A stretch of DNA of 64,000 bases, from positions 3,224,001-3,288,000 of the forward strand of contig NZ_JARUMJ010000001.1 in assembly GCF_036898465.1 (NCBI RefSeq). The letters run 5' to 3'. The DNA comes from Streptomyces sp. B21-105. Lineage in GTDB: Bacteria; Actinomycetota; Actinomycetes; Streptomycetales; Streptomycetaceae. How positions within the stretch are numbered: the stretch's first letter is position 1; every line of letters starts with the position of its first letter. The notes beneath the pieces were generated by a model. It saw nothing but the letters and a program-made list of their open reading frames with translations. It made no database searches and was not told the origin of the DNA. Positions 1 through 8,458 of this stretch are shown here, in pieces. Made by a program: the position numbers and the translations under genes.

Positions 1-3
1 CTT

Positions 4-35
4 CAGCCGAAGGACGTGTCAGCCGAAGGACGTGT
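4..35. repeat. 16-bp tandem duplication at the dusB 3-prime end
   Basis: The unit CAGCCGAAGGACGTGT occurs twice head to tail (4-19 and 20-35). A partial third copy continues into the dusB stop codon region. It is probably a slippage product just downstream of dusB, with no function visible. Confidence 0.8.
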
Positions 36-1177
36 CAGCCGCCCGAGGTGTCGAGTTCCGCGTCCTCGCTGATGCCCGCGCAGTCGTACGGGTCCTTCAG
101 CCAGCCGTCCGGGAGGACGACCCTGTTGTTGCCGGAGGTGCGGCCGCGGGGTCCGTCGGCGCCGGCGGGCCAGGGCTGGTCGAGGTCCAGTTCGTCGAGT
201 CCGGCCCGCAGTTCGGCGAGGGAGGACGTGATCGCGAGGCGTTTGCGCATCTCGCTGCCCACCGCGAAGCCCTTGAGGTACCAGGCGACGTGCTTGCGGA
301 AGTCGACGACGCCCTTGGACTCGTCGCCGGCCCACTCGCCGAGGAGCGTCGCGTGGCGGACCATGACGTCGGCGACCTCGCGCAGCGGCGGCTCGGCGAT
401 GTCGTCCGGGCGGCCCTCGAAGGCGGCCACGAGGTCGGCGAACAGCCACGGCCGGCCCAGGCAGCCGCGTCCGACGACGACCCCGTCGCAGCCGGTCTCG
501 CGCACCATCCGCAGCGCGTCCTGCGCCGACCAGATGTCACCGTTGCCGAGGACGGGGATCTCCGGGACGTGTTCCTTCAGACGCGCGATCGCCTCCCAGT
601 CGGCCGTGCCGCCGTAGTGCTGGGCGGCCGTGCGGCCGTGCAGGGCGATGGCGGTCACGCCCTCCTCGACGGCGATGCGGCCCGCGTCGAGGTAGGTGAT
701 GTGGTCGTCGTCGATGCCCTTGCGCATCTTCATGGTGACGGGCAGGTCGCCGGCGCCGCTGACGGCCTCGCGCAGGATCGCGCGCAGCAGGTTCCGCTTG
801 TAGGGCAGGGCCGAGCCGCCGCCTTTGCGGGTCACCTTGGGGACCGGGCAGCCGAAGTTGAGGTCGATGTGGTCGGCGAGGTCCTCCTCCGCGATCATGC
901 GGACGGCCTTGCCGACGGTGGCCGGGTCGACGCCGTACAGCTGGATCGAACGCGGCTTCTCGGTCGCGTCGAAGCGGATCAGCTGCATGGTCTTCTCGTT
1001 GCGTTCGACCAGCGCCCGGGTTGTGATCATCTCGCTGACGAACAGACCCTTGCCGCCACTGAACTCCCTGCACAGGGTGCGGAAGGGCGCGTTCGTGATC
1101 CCGGCCATGGGGGCCAGGACGACGGGCGGCCGGACGGTGTGCGGGCCGATCTGCAGGGGGGACACGGGCGTGGACAT
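35..1177 (-). CDS. dusB: tRNA-dihydrouridine synthase (DusB/NifR3 family)
   Basis: This is an FMN-dependent tRNA-dihydrouridine synthase that reduces uridines in the tRNA D-loop. The 380-residue protein has the family N-terminus (VVLAPMAGITNAPFR), the substrate-contacting catalytic Cys in NFGCPVPKV, the KMRKG motif and a phosphate-binding segment GNGDIWS followed by GVVVGRGCLG. The length fits full-size actinobacterial Dus proteins. ATG at 1177 is chosen because the TIM-barrel core begins about 15 residues later. It is monocistronic here and diverges from the MFS gene at 1287. Streptomyces usually have this housekeeping gene next to glyS; here accessory genes separate them. Confidence 0.93.
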   Translation of the reverse strand: MSTPVSPLQIGPHTVRPPVVLAPMAGITNAPFRTLCREFSGGKGLFVSEMITTRALVERNEKTMQLIRFDATEKPRSIQLYGVDPATVGKAVRMIAEEDLADHIDLNFGCPVPKVTRKGGGSALPYKRNLLRAILREAVSGAGDLPVTMKMRKGIDDDHITYLDAGRIAVEEGVTAIALHGRTAAQHYGGTADWEAIARLKEHVPEIPVLGNGDIWSAQDALRMVRETGCDGVVVGRGCLGRPWLFADLVAAFEGRPDDIAEPPLREVADVMVRHATLLGEWAGDESKGVVDFRKHVAWYLKGFAVGSEMRKRLAITSSLAELRAGLDELDLDQPWPAGADGPRGRTSGNNRVVLPDGWLKDPYDCAGISEDAELDTSGG

Positions 1178-1233
1178 TGCTCCATTGTCGCGTATGCGAA
1201 GGGGTACCCGGCTTTTTGTTTCCCCACGAGAGC

Positions 1234-1281
1234 TTGGACCACTAATTAGTTAGACGCACTATCGATATCGGCGTACGATAG
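1234..1281 (+). promoter_or_regulatory. candidate promoter and operator of the first MFS gene
   Basis: A TTGGAC hexamer (1234-1239) is followed 17 bp later by CACTAT (1257-1262), a plausible sigma-70-like promoter pointing at the MFS gene. Two dyads overlap it: the 10-bp palindrome ACTAATTAGT (1241-1250) and CTATCG-N11-CGATAG (1259-1281). These are typical dimensions for a TetR or MarR operator. The start ATG at 1287 lies 5 bp after the second dyad with no Shine-Dalgarno sequence, so the message may be leaderless or nearly so. Promoter assignment is inference. Confidence 0.4.
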
Positions 1282-1286
1282 AACGC

Positions 1287-2732
1287 ATGCCCGAGCTCAG
1301 CCCTCGCCGACGTCTGCTGGTCCTCGCGATCTGCTGTATGAGCCTGCTGATCGTGAGCCTGGACGTCACCGTCCTGAACGTCGCCCTGCCCGCGATGCAG
1401 CGCGACCTTCACGCGACCACCGCCGGCCTCCAGTGGACGATCGACGCCTACACCCTGGTCCTGGCCGCGCTGCTGATGCTGGCCGGGTCCACCGCCGACC
1501 GGATCGGCCGCAAGAAGGTGTTCATGGCCGGCCTGGTCGTGTTCGCCGCCGGCTCCCTGCTGTGCTCGCTCGCCCCGAACCTCGAACTGCTGGTCGCGGC
1601 GCGGATGGTGCAGGCGGTGGGCGGCTCGATGCTGAACCCGGTCGCCATGTCGATCATCACCAACACCTTCACCGACCCGCGCGAGCGCGCCCGCGCGATC
1701 GGCGTGTGGGGTGCGGTGGTGGGCATCTCGATGGCCGCGGGCCCGCTGCTGGGCGGACTGCTGGTGGAGTCGGTGGGCTGGCGCTCCATCTTCTGGATCA
1801 ACCTGCCGGTCGGTCTGGCGGCCCTGCTGGCGACGCTGCGGTACGTCCCCGAGTCGCGTGCGCCGAAGGCCCGCCGCCCCGATCCGGTCGGCCAGCTGCT
1901 GATCATCGTCCTCTTCGGCAGTCTGACGTACGCGATCATCGAGGCTCCGGGGGCGGGCTCGAGAACCAGCGGTCCCTTCGCCGCCGTCGCGGTCGCCGCG
2001 CTGCTGGGCCTGCTGTGGTACGAGCCGCGCCGCACCGAACCCCTCATCGACCTGCGGTTCTTCCGCTCGGCTCCGTTCAGCGGGGCGACCGTCGTCGCGA
2101 TCAGCGCGTTCGCAGCGCTGGGCGGGTTCCTGTTCCTGTCGACGCTGTACCTGCAGAACGTGCGGGGCCTCGACGCCCTGCACGCGGGACTGTGGATGCT
2201 CCCGATGGCGGTGCCGACGTTCCTGTGCGCCCCGCTGTCGGGCCGGCTGGTGGGCACCCGCGGCCCGCGGCTGCCGCTGGTGATCGCGGGTACGGCGATG
2301 ACGCTCAGCGGGCTGCTCTTCGCCCTGTTCGACGCGGAGACGTCCGACGCGACGCTGCTCCTCGGATACGTGCTGTTCGGGGTGGGCTTCGGGTTCGTGA
2401 ACGCGCCCATCACCAACACGGCGGTGTCGGGCATGCCGCGCAGTCAGGCGGGGGTTGCGGCGGCGGTCGCCTCCACCAGCCGCCAGCTGGGCCAGACCCT
2501 CGGCGTCGCGGTGATCGGCGCGGTCCTGGCGGCGGGCGTGAGCGCGTCGTCGTACCGCACGAGCTTCACCGAGGCCGCCGTCCCCGGCTGGTGGATCCTC
2601 ACCGGCTGCGGCGCGGCCGTCCTGGTCCTGGGCGCGCTGACCACCGGGCCGTGGGCCCGGCGCACGGCCGAGCGCACCGCGGAACAACTGGAGGCCCCGG
2701 ACGTCCGCGAGGCGGCGGGCGTCAGCGCCTGA
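1287..2732 (+). CDS. MFS drug exporter, DHA2 (EmrB/QacA) family
   Basis: This is a 481-residue major facilitator of the 14-helix proton-drug antiporter type, which exports toxic small molecules across the plasma membrane. Visible marks are motif D1 in the first helix region (LDVTVLNVALPAMQRDL), motif A in the loop after helix 2 (GSTADRIGRKKVF), and motif C-like glycines (GISMAAGPLLGGLL). Hydrophobic segments run to about residue 450. The last 11 bp overlap convergently with the regulator gene ending at 2722. The palindromes just upstream suggest repression by an unidentified TetR or MarR protein. The substrate cannot be predicted. Confidence 0.88.
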   Translation: MPELSPRRRLLVLAICCMSLLIVSLDVTVLNVALPAMQRDLHATTAGLQWTIDAYTLVLAALLMLAGSTADRIGRKKVFMAGLVVFAAGSLLCSLAPNLELLVAARMVQAVGGSMLNPVAMSIITNTFTDPRERARAIGVWGAVVGISMAAGPLLGGLLVESVGWRSIFWINLPVGLAALLATLRYVPESRAPKARRPDPVGQLLIIVLFGSLTYAIIEAPGAGSRTSGPFAAVAVAALLGLLWYEPRRTEPLIDLRFFRSAPFSGATVVAISAFAALGGFLFLSTLYLQNVRGLDALHAGLWMLPMAVPTFLCAPLSGRLVGTRGPRLPLVIAGTAMTLSGLLFALFDAETSDATLLLGYVLFGVGFGFVNAPITNTAVSGMPRSQAGVAAAVASTSRQLGQTLGVAVIGAVLAAGVSASSYRTSFTEAAVPGWWILTGCGAAVLVLGALTTGPWARRTAERTAEQLEAPDVREAAGVSA

Positions 2733-3756
2733 CCTGGCCGACCGCGCCCTGACCGACCGCGCCCTGGCCGACCGCGGCCTGGGCGTGGGCGTGGGCGTAC
2801 AGCTTCTCCAGGCGTTCCCGGCTCTCCTCGTCCACCGGGGTGTACGTCACCATGCGCGCCCCGTGTTCCGGGCTCAGCCAGAAGTCGGAGTGGGTGAGGG
2901 TGAGGAGGCCGACGTGCGGGTTGCGGAACTCCTTGGTCTTGCTGCGGCCCACCACGACCTCGTAACGCTCCCAGTTCTCGCGGAACTCCGGTGACTCCGC
3001 CTGCAGTCGCTCGACCAGCATCTTCCAGGCGGGCTCGGAGAGGTGACCGGCCATCGACGCGCGGAGTTTCGCGGCCATCAGACGCATGGACGCCTCGAGG
3101 TGGACGACCGACTCGCGCCACTGCGGATGGGTGTGGATGAGGACCATGCAGTTGCGGTCCTCCGGAGGGATCGCGTCGAGGTCGCACAGCAGATGGGCGT
3201 AGGTGCGGTTGTAGGCCAGGATGTCGTAGCGGCTGTTCTGGACGCAGGCGGGGAGCGGGTCGAGCTGGTCGAGCAGCAGACGCATCGCGTCGGTGACGCC
3301 GGCGCAGGAGGAGGCGGGCGTCGGGTCGGTCGCGCCGGCCAGCTGGAAGAGGTGGGCCCGTTCGCTCGGGTCGAGCAGCAGGGTGCGGGCGAGGGCGTCC
3401 AGCACCTGGACCGAGACATGGATGTCACGGGACTGCTCGAGCCAGGTGTACCAGGTGACGCCGACGGCCGAGAGATGGGCGACCTCCTCGCGGCGCAGCC
3501 CGGGCGTCCGACGGCGCGCGCCGCGCGGCAGGCCGACCTGCTCGGGCGTGATGCGCTCGCGGCGGCTGCGCAGGAAGGCGGCCAGCTCGTGACGCCGGAT
3601 CTCCGAACCACCCTCCGCTTCACCCGTCCCGGCCGTCCCAGTCATCCCGGTTGTCCCGGTTGTCCCGGCCGTCCCCGCCGGACCATTGGTCCCCGCCGTC
3701 CCGGCCGTGCCGGTGGTCGTGGGGTTCGTCGTCGTCTCCTGGGCCATGGTCGTCAT
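2722..3756 (-). CDS. helix-turn-helix regulator with MmyB-like ligand domain
   Basis: This 344-residue protein has an unusual Thr/Gly/Ala-rich N-terminal tail (about residues 6-47) built from TGTAGT-like repeats. An XRE-type helix-turn-helix follows (about 50-120, with RRTPGLRREEVAHLSAVGVTW). A C-terminal MmyB-like ligand-binding domain has the typical ending FWLSPEHGARMVTYTPVDEESRERLEKL. The C-terminus carries three AVGQG repeats encoded by a tandem DNA repeat. It diverges from the MFS exporter at 3859, so it probably controls that gene and itself through the dyad at 3793-3807. A start at the inner ATG (3747) is also possible. Confidence 0.85.
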   Translation of the reverse strand: MTTMAQETTTNPTTTGTAGTAGTNGPAGTAGTTGTTGMTGTAGTGEAEGGSEIRRHELAAFLRSRRERITPEQVGLPRGARRRTPGLRREEVAHLSAVGVTWYTWLEQSRDIHVSVQVLDALARTLLLDPSERAHLFQLAGATDPTPASSCAGVTDAMRLLLDQLDPLPACVQNSRYDILAYNRTYAHLLCDLDAIPPEDRNCMVLIHTHPQWRESVVHLEASMRLMAAKLRASMAGHLSEPAWKMLVERLQAESPEFRENWERYEVVVGRSKTKEFRNPHVGLLTLTHSDFWLSPEHGARMVTYTPVDEESRERLEKLYAHAHAQAAVGQGAVGQGAVGQVRR

Positions 3757-3792
3757 GTCTCCCAGCCTGCCGCCGCGCGGATCCTGTTGCCA

Positions 3793-3807
3793 GGTACTCC
3801 TTGTACC
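3793..3807. promoter_or_regulatory. palindromic operator candidate between regulator and MFS gene
   Basis: GGTAC-TCCTT-GTACC is a perfect 5-bp-arm dyad in the divergent intergenic region, and a further GGTACC sits at 3824-3829. The location between an HTH regulator and an exporter fits an autoregulatory operator. Which protein binds is inferred from position only. Confidence 0.45.
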
Positions 3808-3858
3808 AGGATAAGGAGACTCTGGTACCCGTTTGACGTGCCGCGCAGGCTCGGCAGC

Positions 3859-5349
3859 GTGACCCAGACAACCTCGACCTCAACCCCAACTTCGACCTCG
3901 ACCTCCGTCCCCGCCTCCGCCTCCGCCTCCGCTTCCAGGGCCCGGGGCGCCGGCGCCCCGGCGCCGGACCACGCCCTCGGCCCGCTCGGGCTGTTCACGG
4001 TACTGCTCGGCGCGGCGCTCCCCCTCATCGACTTCTTCATCGTCAACGTCGCCCTGCCCACCATGGGCCGGGACCTCGCCGCGAGCGAGTCCGTCCTCGA
4101 ACTCGTCGTCGCCGGGTACGGACTCGCGTACGCGGTGCTGCTCGTGCTCGGCGGACGCCTCGGCGACCTGTTCGGCCGGCGACGGCTCTTCCTGGGCGGC
4201 ATGGCCGCCTTCGGCCTGACCTCGCTGGCCTGCGGGCTCGCTCCCGACGCGTGGTCGCTGGTCGCGGCCCGGGTCGTCCAGGGCGCGTCGGCCGCCGCGA
4301 TGGTGCCGCAGGTGCTCGCCACCATCCAGTCCGCGACCGAGGGCCCGCGCCGCGCCAAGGCGATGAGCCTGTACGGCGCGACCGCCGGGCTGTCGATGGT
4401 GGCGGGCCAGATCCTGGGCGGTGTGCTGGTCGCCGCGGACATCGCCGGCAGCGGCTGGCGGTCCGTGTTCCTGGTCAACGTCCCCTTCGTGATCGTCGGG
4501 CTGCTGCTTGCCGTCCGTACGGTCCCGGAGACCCGCTCGCAGCGCCCGGAGCCCGTGGACGGAGCCGGCACCGTGCTCCTCGCCGCCGCGCTCCTCACTC
4601 TGCTCGCCCCGCTCACCGAGGGCAGGGCGGCAGGCTGGCCGCTGTGGACCTGGCTGTCGCTGGCCGCGTTCCCGCTGGTCACCGGCGCGTTCTATGCCGT
4701 GGAACGGCGAGCCGACCGGCAGGGCCGCACGCCGCTGGTCCCGCCGAGCCTGTTCGCCCTGACCACCCTGCGGCGCGGCCTGACGATCATGGCGCCGCTC
4801 GCGGTCGGCTTCAGCGGGTTCATGTTCGTGATCGCGGTGGCGTTGCAGAGCGGGGCGGGGCTGGGTCCGGTGCGGGCCGGTCTCGCGCTCGCACCGATGG
4901 CGCTGACGTTCTTCCTCGCCTCGTTGGCCGGACCGCGCCTGGTGGCACGGTTCGGGGCGCGGGTGGTGACCGCGGGTGCGGTGCTGCAGGGCGTGGGCGT
5001 CGTGCTGATCGTGCTGGCGGTGCGCGCCGACTGGCCGGACGTCGGTTTCGTCGAACTGCTGCCGGGCGCGGCGGTCGCCGGCGCCGGGCAGGCGCTCCAA
5101 CTGCCCGTCGTGATGCGGATCGTGATGTCCGAGGTGCCGCCGGCCCGGGCGGGCGTCGGCAGCGGCGTGATGGTGACCACCCAACAGGCCTCGCTGGCCC
5201 TGGGTGTGGCCACCCTAGGCACCCTGTTCCTCTCCCTGGTCCCGGCGATGGGCATGCGGGACGCCCTGCTGACCACGCTGGCCGTGCAGTTGGCCGGGGT
5301 CGCCGTTACGGGGCTGCTGAGTCTGCGGCTGCCCCGTAAGGTGGGCTGA
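3859..5349 (+). CDS. MFS drug exporter, DHA2 family
   Basis: This 496-residue, 14-helix type major facilitator has the DHA2 signature in helix 1 (DFFIVNVALPTMGRDL) and motif A GGRLGDLFGRRRLFLGG. A GLSMVAGQILGGVL stretch matches motif C. The N-terminal 40 residues are Thr/Ser/Ala-rich and low in complexity. The GTG at 3859 is a tentative start. An in-frame GTG at 3838 is an alternative, and an AAGGAG at 3813-3818 lies too far from either for a normal Shine-Dalgarno. It diverges from the MmyB-type regulator, so it is probably its target. The exported compound is unknown. Confidence 0.85.
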   Translation: MTQTTSTSTPTSTSTSVPASASASASRARGAGAPAPDHALGPLGLFTVLLGAALPLIDFFIVNVALPTMGRDLAASESVLELVVAGYGLAYAVLLVLGGRLGDLFGRRRLFLGGMAAFGLTSLACGLAPDAWSLVAARVVQGASAAAMVPQVLATIQSATEGPRRAKAMSLYGATAGLSMVAGQILGGVLVAADIAGSGWRSVFLVNVPFVIVGLLLAVRTVPETRSQRPEPVDGAGTVLLAAALLTLLAPLTEGRAAGWPLWTWLSLAAFPLVTGAFYAVERRADRQGRTPLVPPSLFALTTLRRGLTIMAPLAVGFSGFMFVIAVALQSGAGLGPVRAGLALAPMALTFFLASLAGPRLVARFGARVVTAGAVLQGVGVVLIVLAVRADWPDVGFVELLPGAAVAGAGQALQLPVVMRIVMSEVPPARAGVGSGVMVTTQQASLALGVATLGTLFLSLVPAMGMRDALLTTLAVQLAGVAVTGLLSLRLPRKVG

Positions 5350-5496
5350 GGCCGGCCGGGCGTGGACGCCGTGGAGAGGTCGGAGAACGGCTTGGTCAAG
5401 TCGTCACCCCGGAATCCCTGTTGATGTTGGTCGTGCTGCACACTCCGAGAGGCCCTCGCAGGGGCAGCGCACTGTCCTCGGACGCTGGGAGACGTC

Positions 5497-5718
5497 ATGC
5501 CGGAGAGCAACACGAGCAAGGTGAGCCGCTTCGACCAGCACGGCCGGCGGCACGTCGTCCGGGTGCGGCGCGCGGGCGTGCAGCGCACCATCAGCTGCGA
5601 GACGTGCGGCTGGCGCACGGGGGCGCAGTTCCTGCCCTGGCTGAAGGCGGAGGAGCATCTCGCCACGGAGCACCAGGCGACCGTGGATCCCTCGGGAGGC
5701 GGCGGCGAGCCGCGATGA
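5497..5718 (+). CDS. small putative zinc-binding protein
   Basis: This 73-residue protein of unknown function has the pattern CETCGW followed about 20 residues later by HLATEH. The spacing C-x2-C-x(about 20)-H-x4-H suggests a single zinc site. The ATG is preceded by GGGAG at a good distance. Its neighbours, a drug exporter upstream and an AraC-type regulator downstream, give no strong clue. Similar small CxxC proteins are frequent in Streptomyces, as I recall. Zinc binding is inferred from spacing only. Confidence 0.6.
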   Translation: MPESNTSKVSRFDQHGRRHVVRVRRAGVQRTISCETCGWRTGAQFLPWLKAEEHLATEHQATVDPSGGGGEPR

Positions 5719-5873
5719 CTTCCGGGCGTTCCGACGGTCATGCGGGACTTCTGGCGCTGTGCGGCGGCGAGTTGACGTCGTCCGGGGTCCCCGGAACCGC
5801 GGCCTGAAAGCTGAAGTACCCTCCGCTGGGGCCGGGAAGGGCCCCCGGAAATCGGGTGGAGAGCAGGGGCGCA

Positions 5874-6887
5874 ATGATCGGGACGGCGTTCCGCACCGCG
5901 GACGTGCCGGTGGCGGACAGGTTCGAGTACTGGCGTCAGCTGATGGACCGCACGATCGCGCCCAGCGACATCAGCAGTGACTACGCCGCGGACTTCCGGG
6001 CGGAGCAGCGGCTGCTCGAACTGGGGGCAGTGCGGGTGTGGCCCATCCGGATGGCGCCGACGCGGTACCGGCGCACCGCGCGGTTGGTGCGCCAGTCCGA
6101 TCCCGAGGAGTACCACCTGTCGCTGGTGCTGGGCGGTGGGCTCGGCTTCGACCACGTGGGGCGGTCCGACACGTACGGCCCGCAGGATCTGTGGCTGTCC
6201 GACAGCTCACGCCCGTACGTCGTCGAGCCCTACGGCATGCAGCCGTCGTCCGGACAGGACGTCCCCCTGCTCACCGGGGTGGGCGTGGAGGTCCCCAGGG
6301 CGCTGCTGCCGCTGCCGCCGGCCCGGGTCCGGGAGCTGCTGGGCAGGCGGCTGTCGGGGCGGCAGGGAACGGGCGCCCTGCTGACGGGCTTCCTCACCGG
6401 CCTCGACCAGCAGGTCGCCTTCCTCCAGCCGTCGGACGCGCCGCGCCTGGGCATGGTCCTGGTCGACCTGCTGTCGGCGTGGCTCGCCCAGGAGCTGGAG
6501 GCCGAGGCCGCGCTGTCGCCGGAGGCCCACCGCCGGATGACGGTCACCCGGATACGGGCGTTCATCCGGCAGCACCTGCACGACCCGGAGCTGCGGCCGC
6601 CCGTCGTCGCCGCCGCGCACCACATCTCCCTCAGCTATCTGCACCGGCTCTTCCAGGAAGAGGGGACGGGCGAGACGGTCGCGGCCTGGATCCGGGGTCA
6701 ACGGCTGGCGGGCGCCCGCCGCGATCTGGCGAACCCCACGCTGCACACCACGCCGGTGCACATCATCGGCACCCGCTGGGGCATCCCCCGTGCCTCCGAC
6801 TTCACCCGCGCCTTCCGCGCCCGGTACGGGATGTCTCCCACGGAGTACCGGTTGCTGGCGCTGACGACTTTGCCGGAGGAGGAGTAG
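5874..6887 (+). CDS. AraC family transcriptional regulator
   Basis: The N-terminal half (about residues 1-200) resembles the AraC-binding-like domain that senses a ligand (YHLSLVLGGGL, WLSDSSRPYVVEPYG). The C-terminal 100 residues hold two helix-turn-helix motifs, ending in the family signature ASDFTRAFRARYGMSPTEYR. The ATG at 5874 is preferred because AGGGG and GGAG lie just upstream; a GTG at 5856 would add six residues. The downstream neighbour is a broken gene, so the target is not obvious. It may have regulated the lost secreted protein. Confidence 0.87.
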   Translation: MIGTAFRTADVPVADRFEYWRQLMDRTIAPSDISSDYAADFRAEQRLLELGAVRVWPIRMAPTRYRRTARLVRQSDPEEYHLSLVLGGGLGFDHVGRSDTYGPQDLWLSDSSRPYVVEPYGMQPSSGQDVPLLTGVGVEVPRALLPLPPARVRELLGRRLSGRQGTGALLTGFLTGLDQQVAFLQPSDAPRLGMVLVDLLSAWLAQELEAEAALSPEAHRRMTVTRIRAFIRQHLHDPELRPPVVAAAHHISLSYLHRLFQEEGTGETVAAWIRGQRLAGARRDLANPTLHTTPVHIIGTRWGIPRASDFTRAFRARYGMSPTEYRLLALTTLPEEE

Positions 6888-7014
6888 ACGCACCCCAACC
6901 AACTGTCCACTCCCTGTTGATGACAGCCTCCGGACCGCCCCGCATGCTGAAGTCGTGGTGAACACGCGGGTTTCACCCGAGTCGAGAGAAGTCCTCCACG
7001 GGTAGGGCCTTCCG

Positions 7015-7788
7015 GATGCCCTCGCCCTGGCGGCCGCCGCACTGCTGACCGCGCCCCTGCTCACCGCCTCCTCGCTCACCGGCACGACTTCACCGTCAAC
7101 CTGCCGCTGAACCCGACCGCCGACAAGACCGCCCCCGGCAAGCAGAACCTCGCCCTCGCCGGACGCCCCGTCCAGATGGCCAACAACCTCTATGTCATGC
7201 CGTACTGGTCGTCGGGCAGGGAGAACGGAGTGCTGTACTCCTGGAACCTCAAAGGACTGGACGGCCGGCCCCGCCGTGGCCAACCCGAACGCCAACATGC
7301 CCGGCGAACCGCAACTCGTCGTCTCGAAGGAGGACCCGAACCAGCTGCTCCTGGTCGCCCGCAGCACTCCCTCCGTGCCGGGAACAGCGACGTTCGCGTT
7401 GACCGCCACCGGCACCGTCGCCATCACCGGCACGAACGTCAGCATGACCTGGAGCCCGTTCGCCACGGACACCAACGTGCCCAGCAACGACTCCAAGAGC
7501 TACTTCACCAAGGACAGCGCCGGCCGGTATCTGACGATCTACAACACCAACACCGACCCGGTGCGGCAGATTCTGAACTACCGGGTCAGGAGCGCCGACG
7601 GCGTCTGGGGAAGCAGCAAGCAGTTCGCCGACCCCGCCGGCCCCAACGACCCGACTCCGGCCGACGACGGCGCGGGCTGGGACGCCTACCCGATGGCCGA
7701 CGAGTACGCGCCCGGCAAGTTCTTCGTCGTCTGGGAGCACGACACCTCGGCCATCCTGGTGAGCACGCTCGACATCTCCGACATGTGA
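7015..7788 (+). pseudogene. frameshifted remnant of a secreted protein gene
   Basis: Three pieces of one secreted protein can be read in different frames. A signal-peptide-like Ala/Leu stretch runs from about 7015 to 7080 and has no start codon. A middle part (DFTVNLPLNPTADK...VQMANNLYVMPYWSSG) runs from 7086 to about 7257. A C-terminal part (AVANPNANMPGEP...FFVVWEHDTSAILVSTLDISDM) ends at 7788. The first and third pieces share a frame while the middle is shifted, so at least two indels plus loss of the start are needed. The family is not recognised. Aromatic and Asp-rich repeats hint at a beta-propeller or BNR-like extracellular protein, but this is weak. Confidence 0.75.
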
Positions 7789-7836
7789 CCGAATCTCCGA
7801 CGTGTGACCGAGCGGCGGCGGGGACGGTCGCGAGCC

Positions 7837-8433
7837 TCAGGAGGAGGCCCGCAGCCCCCGCAGCAGCAGGTCGACCACGGCCGTGAAGTCGTCCTCGACG
7901 CCCGGCCGCTCCCACACCCGGTGGTAGCCGGGGTCGTGGAAGCGGCCGGTGGCGTGGAAGACGGCCCGGGCGGCGGCCCGCGGGTCGGGGGCGGTGAACG
8001 CGCCGGACGCGACTCCCGCCTCGATGATCCGGGTCAGCTGGCCGGTCAGGTCGGCGAGGTGTTCGTCGACCACGTCACCGGTCTCCCCGGTCAGCACCAT
8101 GTACGTGGCGAACAGTTCGGGGTCGTCACCTGCCTTGCGGCGCTTGGCCTCGAACAGTGCCGCGAGCCAGTCGCGCACCCGGGTCTCCGGGGCCCGTGAC
8201 GTGTCGGCGGTGATGGCCGACAGGGTCTCCGACGTACGGTCCAGCCACCGCTTCGTGACCGCCGCCCGCAGCGCGGCCTTCGTGCGGAAGTGCCGGTAGA
8301 CACTGCCGTGGCTGACGCCGAGCGCGCGGGCCACGTCGACCACGGTGGCCTTGGCCGGGCCGTGTCGGCGCAGCACCTCCTCGGTCGCCTCGAGGATGCG
8401 CTCGGCGGTCAGGGTCTCGGTGGTCGGTGGCAT
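7837..8433 (-). CDS. TetR family transcriptional repressor
   Basis: This 198-residue protein has a classical TetR N-terminal helix-turn-helix (residues about 10-55: ILEATEEVLRRHG, VVDVARALGVSHGSVYRHF). A helical C-terminal ligand domain follows, ending in a run of leucines. It lies 25 bp downstream of the aldo/keto reductase gene on the same strand, so the two form an operon. The perfect dyad at 9492-9515 upstream of that operon is the natural candidate for its operator, giving negative autoregulation. The inducer is unknown. Confidence 0.9.
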   Translation of the reverse strand: MPPTTETLTAERILEATEEVLRRHGPAKATVVDVARALGVSHGSVYRHFRTKAALRAAVTKRWLDRTSETLSAITADTSRAPETRVRDWLAALFEAKRRKAGDDPELFATYMVLTGETGDVVDEHLADLTGQLTRIIEAGVASGAFTAPDPRAAARAVFHATGRFHDPGYHRVWERPGVEDDFTAVVDLLLRGLRASS

Positions 8434-8458
8434 GCTCAGACCGTACCCGGAGGGCGGG

